NCBI RefSeq assembly: GCF_900102905.1 | Contig: NZ_FNFV01000003.1 | Span: 1-64,000 of the forward strand | DNA length: 64,000 nucleotides | Direction: 5' to 3' | Source: Meinhardsimonia xiamenensis | GTDB taxonomy: Bacteria; Pseudomonadota; Alphaproteobacteria; Rhodobacterales; Rhodobacteraceae | Made by a program: the position numbers and the translations under genes | Shown: positions 1 to 7,933 of the stretch, piece after piece | How the letters are laid out: each line of letters begins with the position of its first letter | How positions within the stretch are numbered: the stretch's first letter is position 1 | The notes under the pieces: model-generated | Database searches by the model: none | Told to the model about the DNA's origin: nothing | The model's input: the letters and a program-made list of their open reading frames with translations, nothing else

Positions 1-27
1 CGCCTCGGTGAAACGGCTTTTCCTCAT
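1..27 (-). CDS. IS3-family transposase OrfA, N-terminal fragment
   Basis: Only nine codons lie in the window and read MRKSRFTEA. This matches the usual first residues of IS3-family OrfA proteins, the helix-turn-helix subunit whose frameshift fusion with OrfB makes the active transposase. An AAGGAG ribosome binding site lies 9 to 14 bases before the ATG. The gene continues beyond the left edge. The call rests on a short but characteristic start and on its position beside an integrase at a tRNA gene. Confidence 0.6.
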
Positions 28-30
28 GTC

Positions 31-56
31 GTCTGCTCCTTCAGGGTTGAGCAGAC
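31..56 (-). promoter_or_regulatory. Hairpin covering the transposase ribosome binding site
   Basis: Perfect 8-bp arms GTCTGCTC (31-38) and GAGCAGAC (49-56) enclose a 10-base loop. On the minus strand the GGAG of the orfA ribosome binding site sits at the junction of loop and 3' arm, just before the ATG at 27. Insertion sequences commonly use such a hairpin to hide the start site in transcripts entering from outside. Function is inferred. Confidence 0.45.
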
Positions 57-62
57 TCTACA

Positions 63-1263
63 TCATGGTGAGGGATTTTGCGGGGGGCAGGTCACCAGTG
101 TGTCGGCCCACCACTGGGCCATCTTCACCCGTTCGTTCCAGTAGGCCCCGCGCGCGTAGGCACGGCGCACCTCGTTGCCGTCGACATGCGCCAAGGCGCG
201 TTCGATGGTATCCGGGTTCCATTTGCCGCTCTCGTTGGCCAGCGTCGAGAAGGTGGCGCGGAAGCCGTGGGCGGTCATCTCCTCCTTCGAAAACCCCATC
301 TTGCGCAGCGCTTGATTGAACGTGTTCTCGCTCAGCGGCTTGATCCGCAACCGCTGGGACGGAAGCACCATGGCCTTCGGGTGTCCGATCTCCTGCAACT
401 CCTTCAGGATTGAAACGGCTTGGCGCGGCAATGGCGCGACATGTGGCTGGCGCATCTTCATGCGTTCCGCTGGGATGGCCCAGGTCGCAGCCTCAAGATC
501 GAATTCGGGCCAGGTCGCAAGGCGCAGCTCGCCTGGGCGGACATGGAGCAAGGCGAGCAGTTTCAGGCCGAGGGCGACCACCCGGTAGCCTCCGTAGGTG
601 TCGATGGCGACCAGGAGCTCGCCAAGGCGCTTGGGGTCGGTGATCGCGGCACGTGACTGTACGCGCTTGCGTACGAGTGCCCCCTTGAGCGGCTGCGTCG
701 GGTCGTTGCTGGTAAGACCGCTGGCGATGGCGTAGCGGAAGACTTCGCCGATGGTGGTCCGCAGGCGCGACGCCGTTTCGAAATTTCCGGCGGCCTCCTG
801 TTTTTTCAGCACGGCCAGCAGCTCGCTGGGTGTGATCGACTCCACCGACAGATCGCCCAGATTCTCGTTGGCCATCTCGATCAACCAAGCCTTCTTCTTC
901 AGCGTGTTTCGCGCGCGACCTTCCAGCCTGTTCTTCTCCAGAAGCTCGGCTGCCACAGTGCGAAACTGCCCGCGCCGCTCGACCTCGAAGGCCCGCTTGC
1001 GCTCCTTCTTGACGGTCGCAGGGTCGATTCCTTCCAGGAGCAGCTTTCGATCTCGATCGCGCTTGTCACGTGCTTCCTTCAAGGAAATCAACGGGTAAGG
1101 CCCGTAGGCCATCAGTTTCTACTTGCCACCGAAGCGATACTTGAACCGCCAGTGCTTGGAGCCGTTTGGTTTGACCAGAATGTAGAGCCCGAACTGGTCG
1201 GCCTTCTTGTAGGGTCGATCCGAAGGCATTGAGGTTTTTCAATGCGATATCGCTCAAAGGCAT
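63..1263 (-). pseudogene. Broken P4-type tyrosine recombinase (site-specific integrase)
   Basis: The reading starts at ATG 1263 as MPLSDIALKNLNA, the usual opening of the DUF4102 arm-binding domain of P4-type integrases. An extra T at 1223-1224 shifts the frame; removing it restores SDRPYKKADQFGLYILVKPN and onward. In that restored frame a TAG at 1119-1121 interrupts ...RFGGK-stop-KLMAYGPYP. From ATG 1112 the remaining 349 codons are open, with the catalytic domain showing HVRPGELRLATW (first Arg), HGFRATFST (His-x-x-Arg) and the region leading to the C-terminal catalytic part, ending near QWWADTL. Repaired length would be 400 residues, normal for the family. The fragment from 1112 lacks most of the arm-binding domain. 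The gene faces away from tRNA-Phe, so the island it mobilised lies to the left. Two sequencing errors so close together are possible but less likely than decay. Confidence 0.85.
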
Positions 1264-1414
1264 GCCCGTTTGATAGCAAAATCGTACCCCTGTATCTGCC
1301 CCCAATTTTCGCGGCTGTACGTGAACAAACACGGAACTTGCTGCACAATCACAAGTCGAAAGTCCAATGTTAACAGACACATCGGACGATCACGGATTAT
1401 CGCGGAGGTTGTAA

Positions 1415-1435
1415 TGGTGCCCGGGGGCGGAATCG
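1415..1435. other. Likely attachment site (tRNA-Phe 3' end)
   Basis: P4-type integrases usually recombine within the 3' end of a tRNA gene and lie just downstream of it. Here the broken integrase starts 152 bases beyond the CCA end of tRNA-Phe, in the same orientation, and the gap is visibly more AT-rich than the neighbours. The second copy of the repeat would be to the left of the window, so the core cannot be defined here. Confidence 0.4.
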
Positions 1436-1489
1436 AACCACCGACACGAGGATTTTCAGTCCACTGCTCTACCCCTGAGCTACCCGGGC
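1415..1489 (-). tRNA. tRNA-Phe(GAA)
   Basis: The minus strand folds as a cloverleaf: acceptor GCCCGGG/CCCGGGC, D arm GCTC-AGGGGTA-GAGC, anticodon loop CTGAAAA with anticodon GAA, T arm starting GTCGG with loop TTCGATT, discriminator A and an encoded CCA. One U-U mismatch is seen in the anticodon stem (GTGGA/TCCTC). The length is 75 bases including CCA. The intact copy next to an integrase suggests the island recreated the tRNA 3' end on insertion. Confidence 0.95.
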
Positions 1490-1598
1490 ACGGGTGGCGC
1501 GCGGTGCTTTGCGGCGCCGGGGTGGCGGTTGTCTAGAATCGGATCGCGGCGCTGTCCAGAGGGGTCTGGCGATTTTCCACATCCATCTTCGCCCATCT

Positions 1599-2651
1599 TC
1601 AGCCTGATGCACGGCCGAGCGCCCTGAGCAGCGGAAGGCGCTCGCGCCTGCGCCGGAATTCGACGTGACCAAGAGGCGTCCAGCCCATCAGGGTGGTCTC
1701 CACGCCATCTTCGGCCAGCGCGCGCAGAAACTCCTGCTCGAGAAGCCTGCGGCGGACTTTCGGCATCGGGGCGGGGTCAACAACGATCTGCCCGCCAAGG
1801 CCCCGGCAGCGCAGTTGACGGGGCAGTTCACGCGCGAGCGCGACGTTCGCCTTCAGCCCGGCGGCGGGAGACATGTCGGCCCCGGTGTTGACATCAACGG
1901 CAACAAAGGCCCGCGTGGGCTCGATCGATGCCCATGCGCCGCCTGCCAACGGAACCTCGGGCAGAAGGAAGCCATCGATGGCCTCCAGGACGCCGTGGGC
2001 GGAGAAGCCTTCGATTTCACGCGGGCGCGGGTTGCGTGCCGACCACTCGCGGCGGGCGAGCTCGTGGGCATCCGGCGCCGGAAGCAGGAGCGCTGGCTCC
2101 CCCTCGGCTGCGGCGAGGGCGAAGAACCTGTCGGTAAGCGCCCTGAGCGCGGCCAGATCGGCGCGCAGCTCCTCGTCCGATGCCAACTCTGCCGCCGTGC
2201 GCAGGACAATCCCGACATCCACGGGAAACGCAGCCTCTCGCGCGGCCGCCTCGAGGCGCTCGCGGGCCTCGGCATGGCGAATGCGCCGCGAAATGTTGAT
2301 GCCCGGCGCGCCCGGCGTTGCCATCGCGTGACGCGACTTGAGCAGCACTCTGGTTGTCACCGGTATCGCCTTGCCGGGTTCGGCCCAGCCCGTCACCTGG
2401 ACGGCCAGCCTTTGCCCCGGTCGCACCGGTTCGCCCTTGCGCAGAAATCCCGAGGCTCCGCCGGGCAGCCTCACGATGCTTCCCCCGAGGCCCTTGATGG
2501 GACGTTCCACCACCGCCCGCAGGATGGTCTCGGGCGCCGGCCCCGCCTCGGGAGGCGGGGTGATCAGAAGGTCATCGACTCTCCCGTTGATGATGAGCGC
2601 AGCGGCGGGGCGGCCCTCGAGCCGGTCAAGGCAGATGCTCGCCCCTTTCAT
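1599..2651 (-). CDS. Short ribonuclease E/G family endoribonuclease
   Basis: This 350-residue protein resembles the catalytic half of RNase E/G, which cuts single-stranded RNA in AU-rich stretches during rRNA maturation and mRNA decay. An S1-like N-terminal part (about 35-105) precedes the DNase I-like domain. The two Mg-binding aspartates are visible as VDVNTGADM (D253) and IVVDPAPM (D292). The Zn-link CPxCxG motif and the long scaffold tail of RNase E are absent, as in short RNase G-like proteins of this group. It overlaps the upstream maf by ATGA, so the two are translationally coupled at the end of the infA operon. Confidence 0.85.
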   Translation of the reverse strand: MKGASICLDRLEGRPAAALIINGRVDDLLITPPPEAGPAPETILRAVVERPIKGLGGSIVRLPGGASGFLRKGEPVRPGQRLAVQVTGWAEPGKAIPVTTRVLLKSRHAMATPGAPGINISRRIRHAEARERLEAAAREAAFPVDVGIVLRTAAELASDEELRADLAALRALTDRFFALAAAEGEPALLLPAPDAHELARREWSARNPRPREIEGFSAHGVLEAIDGFLLPEVPLAGGAWASIEPTRAFVAVDVNTGADMSPAAGLKANVALARELPRQLRCRGLGGQIVVDPAPMPKVRRRLLEQEFLRALAEDGVETTLMGWTPLGHVEFRRRRERLPLLRALGRASG

Positions 2652-3289
2652 GCGTGCGCCTCTTGCGAATGACGGGGCCGAAGCCCGGCGGCCCGCAGCA
2701 ATTGCCGTGTCTCATAGGCGGGCAGGCCGACGATTGCGCTCCACGAGCCGGAAACCCAGGGGATGAGCCCTGCGGCCGGGCCCTGGATGGCGTATCCGCC
2801 GGCCTTTCCGCGCCAGTCGCCGGTGGCGAGATATTCGGCGATGTCTTCCTCCGACAGCCGCTTGAAGCGCACAAGGCTGACAACGTCACGCTCGCGGATG
2901 CCCGCGGCATCGCGCACCGCGACCGCCGTGATCACCCTGTGCCGACGCCCCGAAAGCGCGCGCAGGAAGGATGCCGCCTCGCGTTCATCCTCGGGCTTGC
3001 CGAGGATGCGGCGCCCGAGCGCGACTGTCGTGTCGGCGCAGAGGATCACCTCATCCGGGGCCGGTTCCAGTGCCTCCGCCTTCTCGCGGGCAAGCCGCCG
3101 GGCGTAGGCGCGGGGCAATTCGCCCTTCAGCGGGGTTTCATCAATGTGCGGTGGGCGAACCTCTTCGGGCTCGTAGCCCAGCTGGGCAAGAATCTCGCGC
3201 CGCCGCGGGCTTGCCGAGCCGAGGATGAGGCGGCGATGGGGCAGCCGGCTCAGGCCGCCTGCCGGCGCGGCTTCACGCGGTGCCGGCAC
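2648..3289 (-). CDS. maf: Maf family nucleoside triphosphate pyrophosphatase
   Basis: Maf proteins hydrolyse non-canonical or excess nucleoside triphosphates (dTTP/UTP or m7GTP) to the monophosphate and pyrophosphate. The 213-residue sequence shows the phosphate-binding [11 protein letters not shown] (about 24-34), the catalytic acid in CADTTVALG and the late [10 protein letters not shown] motif. A 20-residue N-terminal extension precedes the usual start, so a shorter start is possible. It starts 7 bases after the stop of infA and overlaps the RNase gene by 4 bases. Which Maf subfamily it belongs to is not decided here. Confidence 0.88.
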   Translation of the reverse strand: MPAPREAAPAGGLSRLPHRRLILGSASPRRREILAQLGYEPEEVRPPHIDETPLKGELPRAYARRLAREKAEALEPAPDEVILCADTTVALGRRILGKPEDEREAASFLRALSGRRHRVITAVAVRDAAGIRERDVVSLVRFKRLSEEDIAEYLATGDWRGKAGGYAIQGPAAGLIPWVSGSWSAIVGLPAYETRQLLRAAGLRPRHSQEAHA

Positions 3290-3296
3290 GCCGGTC

Positions 3297-3515
3297 TCAC
3301 TTGAAGCGATAGGTGATCCGACCCTTGGTCAGATCATAGGGGGTCATTTCCACCTGCACCCTGTCTCCGGCGAGAACACGGATGCGGTTCTTGCGCATCT
3401 TCCCTGCCGTGTGCGCGATGATCTCATGGCCGTTGTCAAGCTCGACCCTGAACGTCGCGTTCGGCAGGAGTTCCTTCACGACCCCGGGGAATTCGAGCAG
3501 CTCTTCCTTGGCCAT
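3297..3515 (-). CDS. infA: Translation initiation factor IF-1
   Basis: The 72-residue single OB-fold protein binds the 30S A site during initiation. It starts [13 protein letters not shown] and contains the conserved [23 protein letters not shown] stretch ([14 protein letters not shown]). The start at 3515 is chosen over an in-frame ATG 21 bases upstream because of the family's length and a GAAGGAG ribosome binding site 6 bases before it. Length matches the family exactly. Confidence 0.97.
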   Translation of the reverse strand: MAKEELLEFPGVVKELLPNATFRVELDNGHEIIAHTAGKMRKNRIRVLAGDRVQVEMTPYDLTKGRITYRFK

Positions 3516-3567
3516 GATGACTCCTTCGCTGAACACCCGCCAGCCCGCGGGCGCTGGTTAGATGCGC

Positions 3568-4497
3568 CTAATCGTCCGCTTTTTCAAGCTCGGAGTCGGT
3601 GAATTGCGCGTTTTCCACGCCCTTGAGGCGTGCGTGCTGCTCGGGCCAGTGCGCCACATTGAGCACCCGCCCCTCTCGCCGCACCTCGGCGATGGCGGCC
3701 CGGTCCACCTCGGCCATCACCCAGCCGGCGCGGTCAAGCTCGCCCTCGGCAAGCACGCCGTCCACCGGAAAGTCACCGTCCGGCGGGCCGAAGATTGCCG
3801 CTGCCCCGCGGGCGCCGTCGGTGGCTCCGCACCATTCCGAGCGGCCGATGGCCGGCGCCTGAACGACCACGCATTGCCCTTCGAGTGCCCGCGCCCGTGC
3901 GGCGATGCGCACACGCATGAAGCCCGTGACCGCCTCGGTGTAGCTCGGCACGAGCACTATCTCCGCTCCCGCCTCGACGAGCGCACGGGCCAGAAGCGGA
4001 AACTCCGCGTCGTAGCAGATGAGCACGCCGATCCGGCCTAGCACGGTGTCAAACAGCCGCAGCGGCCCGCCGGGGCGGATCCTCCATTCCTCGCGTTCGA
4101 AACGGGTCATGATCTGCTTGTCCTGGGCCGCCGAGCGCCCATCCGGCAAGAAAAGTCGGGCGCGGTTCACCGGACGGCTGCCGACGAAGCAGGGAGCCGA
4201 GCCCCGCAGGATGTGCACGCCAAACCTCGAGGCCAGCTCTGCGTGGAGCGCGTTCGCCCGCGGCATCAGCGCCGAGACGGTACGTGCCGCCGCCTCCATG
4301 TCGCCGGGATTGTCCCCGAGCGCGGCCAGCTCCATCGCCGCGTATTCGGGGAACACCAGCAGATCGGCGCCATGCTCCACGGCCTCCTCGACCCAGCGCG
4401 CGAGCTTTGCCTCGTAAGCGGCCCAGTCCTCCAGCCGGTCGAGCGGGTAGGCGGCGGCGGCAACCGTCACCCAGCCCCTTTTGAGTTCCCGTTTCAC
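3568..4497 (-). CDS. Carbon-nitrogen hydrolase (nitrilase superfamily)
   Basis: A 309-residue amidase/nitrilase-fold enzyme. The Glu-Lys-Cys triad is visible: E51 in VFPEYAAME, K127 in AAQDKQIMTRFE and C161 in GVLICYDAEFP. The substrate is a small amide or nitrile but is not predictable. It overlaps the upstream GNAT acetyltransferase by 4 bases. In many bacteria an acetyltransferase and a nitrilase-like domain occur fused in one protein, so these two genes may be the split form acting on a shared substrate. Confidence 0.85.
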   Translation of the reverse strand: MKRELKRGWVTVAAAAYPLDRLEDWAAYEAKLARWVEEAVEHGADLLVFPEYAAMELAALGDNPGDMEAAARTVSALMPRANALHAELASRFGVHILRGSAPCFVGSRPVNRARLFLPDGRSAAQDKQIMTRFEREEWRIRPGGPLRLFDTVLGRIGVLICYDAEFPLLARALVEAGAEIVLVPSYTEAVTGFMRVRIAARARALEGQCVVVQAPAIGRSEWCGATDGARGAAAIFGPPDGDFPVDGVLAEGELDRAGWVMAEVDRAAIAEVRREGRVLNVAHWPEQHARLKGVENAQFTDSELEKADD

Positions 4498-5081
4498 AGC
4501 AGCTTAGACCAGAACTGAAGCGGTTTCTCGGTCGGTACGGCGTTGCCGATGTCGGTCCATGAGAAACGCGCCACCGCGCCCTGCATCGGCAGGTAGCCCA
4601 TCCGCCGCCAGAAGGCGTCATGCCCGCTCCAGGCCGGCGGACGCAAGGGATGGGTATCCTCCCGCAACACCGAGCAGAATGCCGCGATGCGAAAGCCCTG
4701 TGCGCGGGCGTGCTCTTCGCGCAGCTCGAAGAACCGCGCCCCCGTGCCTTGCCCGCGATACTGGGGCAACAGCACGCTCTCGCCGAAATAGAAGACAGTT
4801 TCGGCCGCGATTCCACGCTCCTCGAAGGGGCGGGCGAATTCGGGCGCATGGGAGGCCAGAGGCGCTCCGGTCGAGGCGCCCACCATCGCATCACCAACGA
4901 AGGCCGCCACCATGACAGCCTGCCCCTCGCCACGGTAATGCTCAAGATAGGCGCGCTCGTAGGCCTCCTCGCCCGCGTAGAGATAGGGCCATTCGCGGAA
5001 CACCTCGCATCTCAGCCGGGCGAGATCGTCAAGCCGCTCCTCCAGCGCCTCGCCGGTCAGAACCTCGAGCCTGATGGTCAT
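4494..5081 (-). CDS. GNAT family N-acetyltransferase
   Basis: The 195-residue protein has the GNAT acetyl-CoA-binding signature LLPQYRGQGTGARFFELRE (about 107-125, Q/R-x-x-G-x-G/A). The acceptor is unknown. It overlaps the upstream phosphatase and the downstream nitrilase gene by 4 bases each, so all three are co-translated. These two genes are inserted between hisD-UPF0262-phosphatase and infA, which I recall being adjacent in many relatives. Confidence 0.82.
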   Translation of the reverse strand: MTIRLEVLTGEALEERLDDLARLRCEVFREWPYLYAGEEAYERAYLEHYRGEGQAVMVAAFVGDAMVGASTGAPLASHAPEFARPFEERGIAAETVFYFGESVLLPQYRGQGTGARFFELREEHARAQGFRIAAFCSVLREDTHPLRPPAWSGHDAFWRRMGYLPMQGAVARFSWTDIGNAVPTEKPLQFWSKLL

Positions 5082-5551
5082 TCATCTTCCTCCTGTTCGG
5101 TCGGGGGGCCGAAGCGGGCCAGCATGTGTTCGCGTATCTGATCGCGCGCCTGACGGTAGGCGGCAAGTTTCTCCTCGCGCCGCTCGCCAAGCCCGGCCGG
5201 ATCGATCACCGGCCAGTATTCCACATCGAGATGGAAATAGCGCGTCAGTTCAAGGGCCCGCCGCTGGCTCGCCGGCGACAGCGCCACGATCAGCTCGAAG
5301 CCCGAAAGGTCATCCCCCCACTCCTGCATCTCGTCGAAGGAGCGTGTGCGGTGCCGCTCGAGCTCCACACCGATCTCGCGGCAAACGGCAACCGTGAACC
5401 CGTCGATCTCGCGGTCGTTGCGAACCCCAGCCGACTGCACATAGGCGCGCTGGCCGTAGAACTTCTTCATCATGCCCTCGGCCATCGGCGAGCGGATCGA
5501 GTTGTGATCGCAGCAGAACAGCACCGAGGAAGGAAAGCGGCCCTTGTGCAC
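5078..5551 (-). CDS. Low-molecular-weight protein tyrosine phosphatase / arsenate-reductase-like protein
   Basis: The CX5R phosphate loop is seen near the start as CDHNSIR (C14 to R20), followed by SPMAEG. A C-terminal DPAG segment could hold the general acid. The start is a GTG at 5551 (MHKGRFPSSVLFCC), because the open frame farther upstream only overlaps the UPF0262 gene; this leaves a 4-base gap. The length is 157 residues. The physiological substrate is unknown; the fixed association with hisD and UPF0262 suggests a housekeeping role rather than arsenic resistance. Confidence 0.8.
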   Translation of the reverse strand: MHKGRFPSSVLFCCDHNSIRSPMAEGMMKKFYGQRAYVQSAGVRNDREIDGFTVAVCREIGVELERHRTRSFDEMQEWGDDLSGFELIVALSPASQRRALELTRYFHLDVEYWPVIDPAGLGERREEKLAAYRQARDQIREHMLARFGPPTEQEEDE

Positions 5552-5555
5552 CGCC

Positions 5556-6035
5556 TCAGCCTCCCCAGTGCAGCACGCACACCAGCGTGAACAGCCGCCT
5601 TGCCGTGTCGATGTCCACCTCCGCCTTGCCTGCGAGCCGTTCCATGAGGATGCGCGCACCCTCGTTGTGAATGCCCCGGCGCGCCATGTCGATCGTCTCG
5701 ATCTGGCTTGGCGGCAGCGTCTTGACCGCGTCGAAATAGCTCTCGCAGATCTGGAAATAGTCCTTCACGACCTGCCTGAACGGCCCGAGAGCGAGGTGGA
5801 ACTCGGCAACCGGCCGCCTGTCCTCGGTCCGCACGTCGAACACGAGCCGCCGGTCGCGGATGGACAGCGCAAGCTCGTAGGGCCCCTCCGGCACCGCGCG
5901 CCCCTCGCGCGCGGGAATGGTGAAGGAATTGTCCTCGAGAAGATCGAAGATCGCCACGCGCCGTTCCTGCTCGATCTCCGGCGTCGGTGGCGGCAGGCTC
6001 GAATCGTCGATCTCGATCTTGCTGAGCCGCGCCAT
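5556..6035 (-). CDS. UPF0262 family protein
   Basis: A 159-residue alphaproteobacterial protein of unknown function, recognised by MARLSKIEIDDSSL at the start and the FHLALGPFRQVVKDYFQICE region. The start at 6035 overlaps the hisD stop by one base (TGATG), while the open frame continues uselessly into hisD. No signal peptide, membrane segment or known catalytic motif is visible. Its constant place behind hisD is the only functional hint. Confidence 0.85.
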   Translation of the reverse strand: MARLSKIEIDDSSLPPPTPEIEQERRVAIFDLLEDNSFTIPAREGRAVPEGPYELALSIRDRRLVFDVRTEDRRPVAEFHLALGPFRQVVKDYFQICESYFDAVKTLPPSQIETIDMARRGIHNEGARILMERLAGKAEVDIDTARRLFTLVCVLHWGG

Positions 6036-7348
6036 CAGCCCTGTCCCTCGCGGTTCAGTCGGGCGAGCCGCGCGGCCACGCTGAGCCCATGCGCCTGGAG
6101 CGACTCCGAGCGAGCCAGAACCTCGGCCGCCGGTCCGATCGCCTTGAGCGCGCGGGGCGTCATGCGCGCCAGCGTCGTGCGCTTCATGAAGTCGAGCACC
6201 GACAGCCCGGAGGAGAAGCGTGCCGAGCGCGCGGTCGGCAGCACGTGGTTGGGCCCGCCGACATAGTCGCCGATGGCCTCGGGGGTCCACTTGCCCAGAA
6301 AGATCGCCCCCGCATGGCGCACCTTCGCCGCCAGCGCGTCCGGGTCGGCCACGCACAGCTCCAGATGCTCAGGCGCCACCCGGTCGGAAATCTCCGCCGC
6401 CTCGTCGAGGTCGCGCACCACGATCACCGCGCCATGGTCGCGCCAGCTTGCCCCTGCAATGGCACGCCGCTCAAGCATCTCGAGCCGCTTCAGCACGGCT
6501 TGCGCCACCGCCTGCCCGAAGGCGGCATCATCGGTGACGAGGATGGCCTGCGCCGATTCGTCATGCTCGGCCTGGCTCATCAGGTCGAGCGCGATCCAGT
6601 CCGGGTCATTGTCGGCGTCGGCAATCACGAGAATCTCCGACGGACCGGCAATCATGTCGATGCCCACCTTCCCGAACACCCGCCGCTTGGCCGCGGCCAC
6701 ATAGGCGTTGCCGGGGCCGGTGATCTTGTCCACCGGCGCGATGGTCTCGGTGCCGTAGGCAAGCGCGGCGATCGCCTGCGCCCCGCCGATGCGATAGATC
6801 GTCTCCACGCCCGAGAGGCGTGCCGCGAGCAGGACGAGCGGGTTCACGGCCCCGCCCGGCGTCGGCGCACAGATCACCAGCCTCTCCACCCCGGCGACCT
6901 GGGCGGGAATGGCGTTCATCAACACGGAGGAGGGATAGGAGGCAAGCCCGCCCGGTACATAGAGCCCCGCCGCCTCGACCGGCGACCAGCGCCAGCCAAG
7001 CTCGGCACCCTCCGGGTCGGTCCAACGGGCGTCGTCGGGAGTCTGGCGGGCATGATAGGCACGAATGCGCTCGGCCGCGAGCTCCAGCGCCTCGCGCTCG
7101 TCGTCGGGCACCGAAGCGCAGGCCGCATCGATCTCCTCGGCACTGAAGGCGAGGGTCGCGGCCGTCAGCCGCACCCCGTCGAAACGCTCCGTCAACTCGA
7201 TCACCGCCGCGTCGCCGCGCGCGCGCACGTCCTCGATGATGGACGCCACCGTCGCATCCACGTCGGGCGCATCCTCGCGCTTGGCTTCCAGAAGCGCGCG
7301 GAAACGCGGCTCGAAATCGGCATCTCGGGTATTCAGAAAGACCGGCAC
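6035..7348 (-). CDS. hisD: Histidinol dehydrogenase
   Basis: It carries out the last two NAD-dependent steps of histidine biosynthesis, L-histidinol to L-histidine, with a catalytic zinc. The 437 residues match the family length. Visible landmarks are IGGAQAIAALAYGT, DKITGPGNAYVAAAKR, the IAGPSEILVIAD segment, AEHDESAQAILVT and the C-terminal EHLEL. No other his genes are adjacent; hisN lies 44 kb away in the window. Confidence 0.97.
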   Translation of the reverse strand: MPVFLNTRDADFEPRFRALLEAKREDAPDVDATVASIIEDVRARGDAAVIELTERFDGVRLTAATLAFSAEEIDAACASVPDDEREALELAAERIRAYHARQTPDDARWTDPEGAELGWRWSPVEAAGLYVPGGLASYPSSVLMNAIPAQVAGVERLVICAPTPGGAVNPLVLLAARLSGVETIYRIGGAQAIAALAYGTETIAPVDKITGPGNAYVAAAKRRVFGKVGIDMIAGPSEILVIADADNDPDWIALDLMSQAEHDESAQAILVTDDAAFGQAVAQAVLKRLEMLERRAIAGASWRDHGAVIVVRDLDEAAEISDRVAPEHLELCVADPDALAAKVRHAGAIFLGKWTPEAIGDYVGGPNHVLPTARSARFSSGLSVLDFMKRTTLARMTPRALKAIGPAAEVLARSESLQAHGLSVAARLARLNREGQG

Positions 7349-7376
7349 GACTTCCTCCAGCCCTGCTGTGCATCAC

Positions 7377-7431
7377 CTTGGGCCGAAATACCCCGGGGGG
7401 AGCCGAAGGCGGGGGGCAGCGCCCCCCCGCG
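7377..7431. repeat. GC-rich intergenic palindrome between DUF2948 gene and hisD
   Basis: The 93-base gap holds TTGGGCCGAAATACCCCGGG followed by a hairpin with arms GGGGGGC (7411-7417) and GCCCCCC (7421-7427). I recall very similar sequence between genes in many Rhodobacterales genomes, which suggests a dispersed repeat. No second copy was noticed in this window. Inside an operon it may act as an RNA-processing or partial termination site. Confidence 0.5.
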
Positions 7432-7441
7432 GCGCATGAGT

Positions 7442-7933
7442 TCAGACGCCATGATCAGGCGCCTTTCCCGACGGGGCGACATAGGGCTTCGTGACATCCT
7501 TCAGGCCGACCTCGATCGCCTCGACATCCACGGCAATGGCCCCGTCGCCGGCCAGCACCAGCACAAGCCGCCCCCCCGGCGGGTCGCCCGGCTCCCATTC
7601 GATGTCGAGGAGCGACAGCACAAGGTCGTCGTCGCTTCGGTCAAATCCCTGGCTTGCGACGTGGAGAACATTGTCGATCACCAGCAGAGAACGCACCCTC
7701 TCGTAGGGCCTTCCCTCCCGCTCGGCCGCCTCCTTGTCCTCCCAGCGAAAGCGGTTGAGCAGAATGGCCAGGCGCCGCTCGCGCGCCAGCCAGCGGATCT
7801 CCGAGACCGGGAAGACCGCATCCTGCGCCAGGGCGGCGATGACCTTCAGGTCTTCCTCGTCAAGCGCCAGCAGCCGCAGCGGCTCGTCGCCCGGGACATC
7901 CTCGAACCTTGCATCCGTTGCGTCGCGCGCCAT
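7442..7933 (-). CDS. DUF2948 family protein
   Basis: A 163-residue protein of unknown function, typical of this bacterial group. It is acidic, predicted soluble, and shows the conserved LRLLALDEEDLKVIAALAQD and WLARERRLAILLNRFRWED segments. The start overlaps the murA stop by one base (TGATG), so it is translationally coupled to murA. No catalytic motif is evident. Confidence 0.82.
   Translation of the reverse strand: MARDATDARFEDVPGDEPLRLLALDEEDLKVIAALAQDAVFPVSEIRWLARERRLAILLNRFRWEDKEAAEREGRPYERVRSLLVIDNVLHVASQGFDRSDDDLVLSLLDIEWEPGDPPGGRLVLVLAGDGAIAVDVEAIEVGLKDVTKPYVAPSGKAPDHGV

Larger units (their letters stand above)
1..62 (-). mobile_element. Terminal part of an IS3-family insertion sequence, cut by window edge
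   Basis: The minus strand shows a transposase orfA start (27 to 1) preceded by about 35 bases that begin with TGTAGAGTCTGC, directly after the stop codon of the broken integrase (63-65). IS3-family ends usually begin with TG, so the end of the element is placed near position 62. The other end, the inverted-repeat partner and the target duplication are outside the window. Exact boundary is an inference. Confidence 0.55.

Noticed and set aside
5078-5551. Arsenic resistance function for the ArsC-like phosphatase
   Set aside because: No arsR, arsB/acr3 or arsH gene is adjacent, and the gene is embedded in a housekeeping operon.
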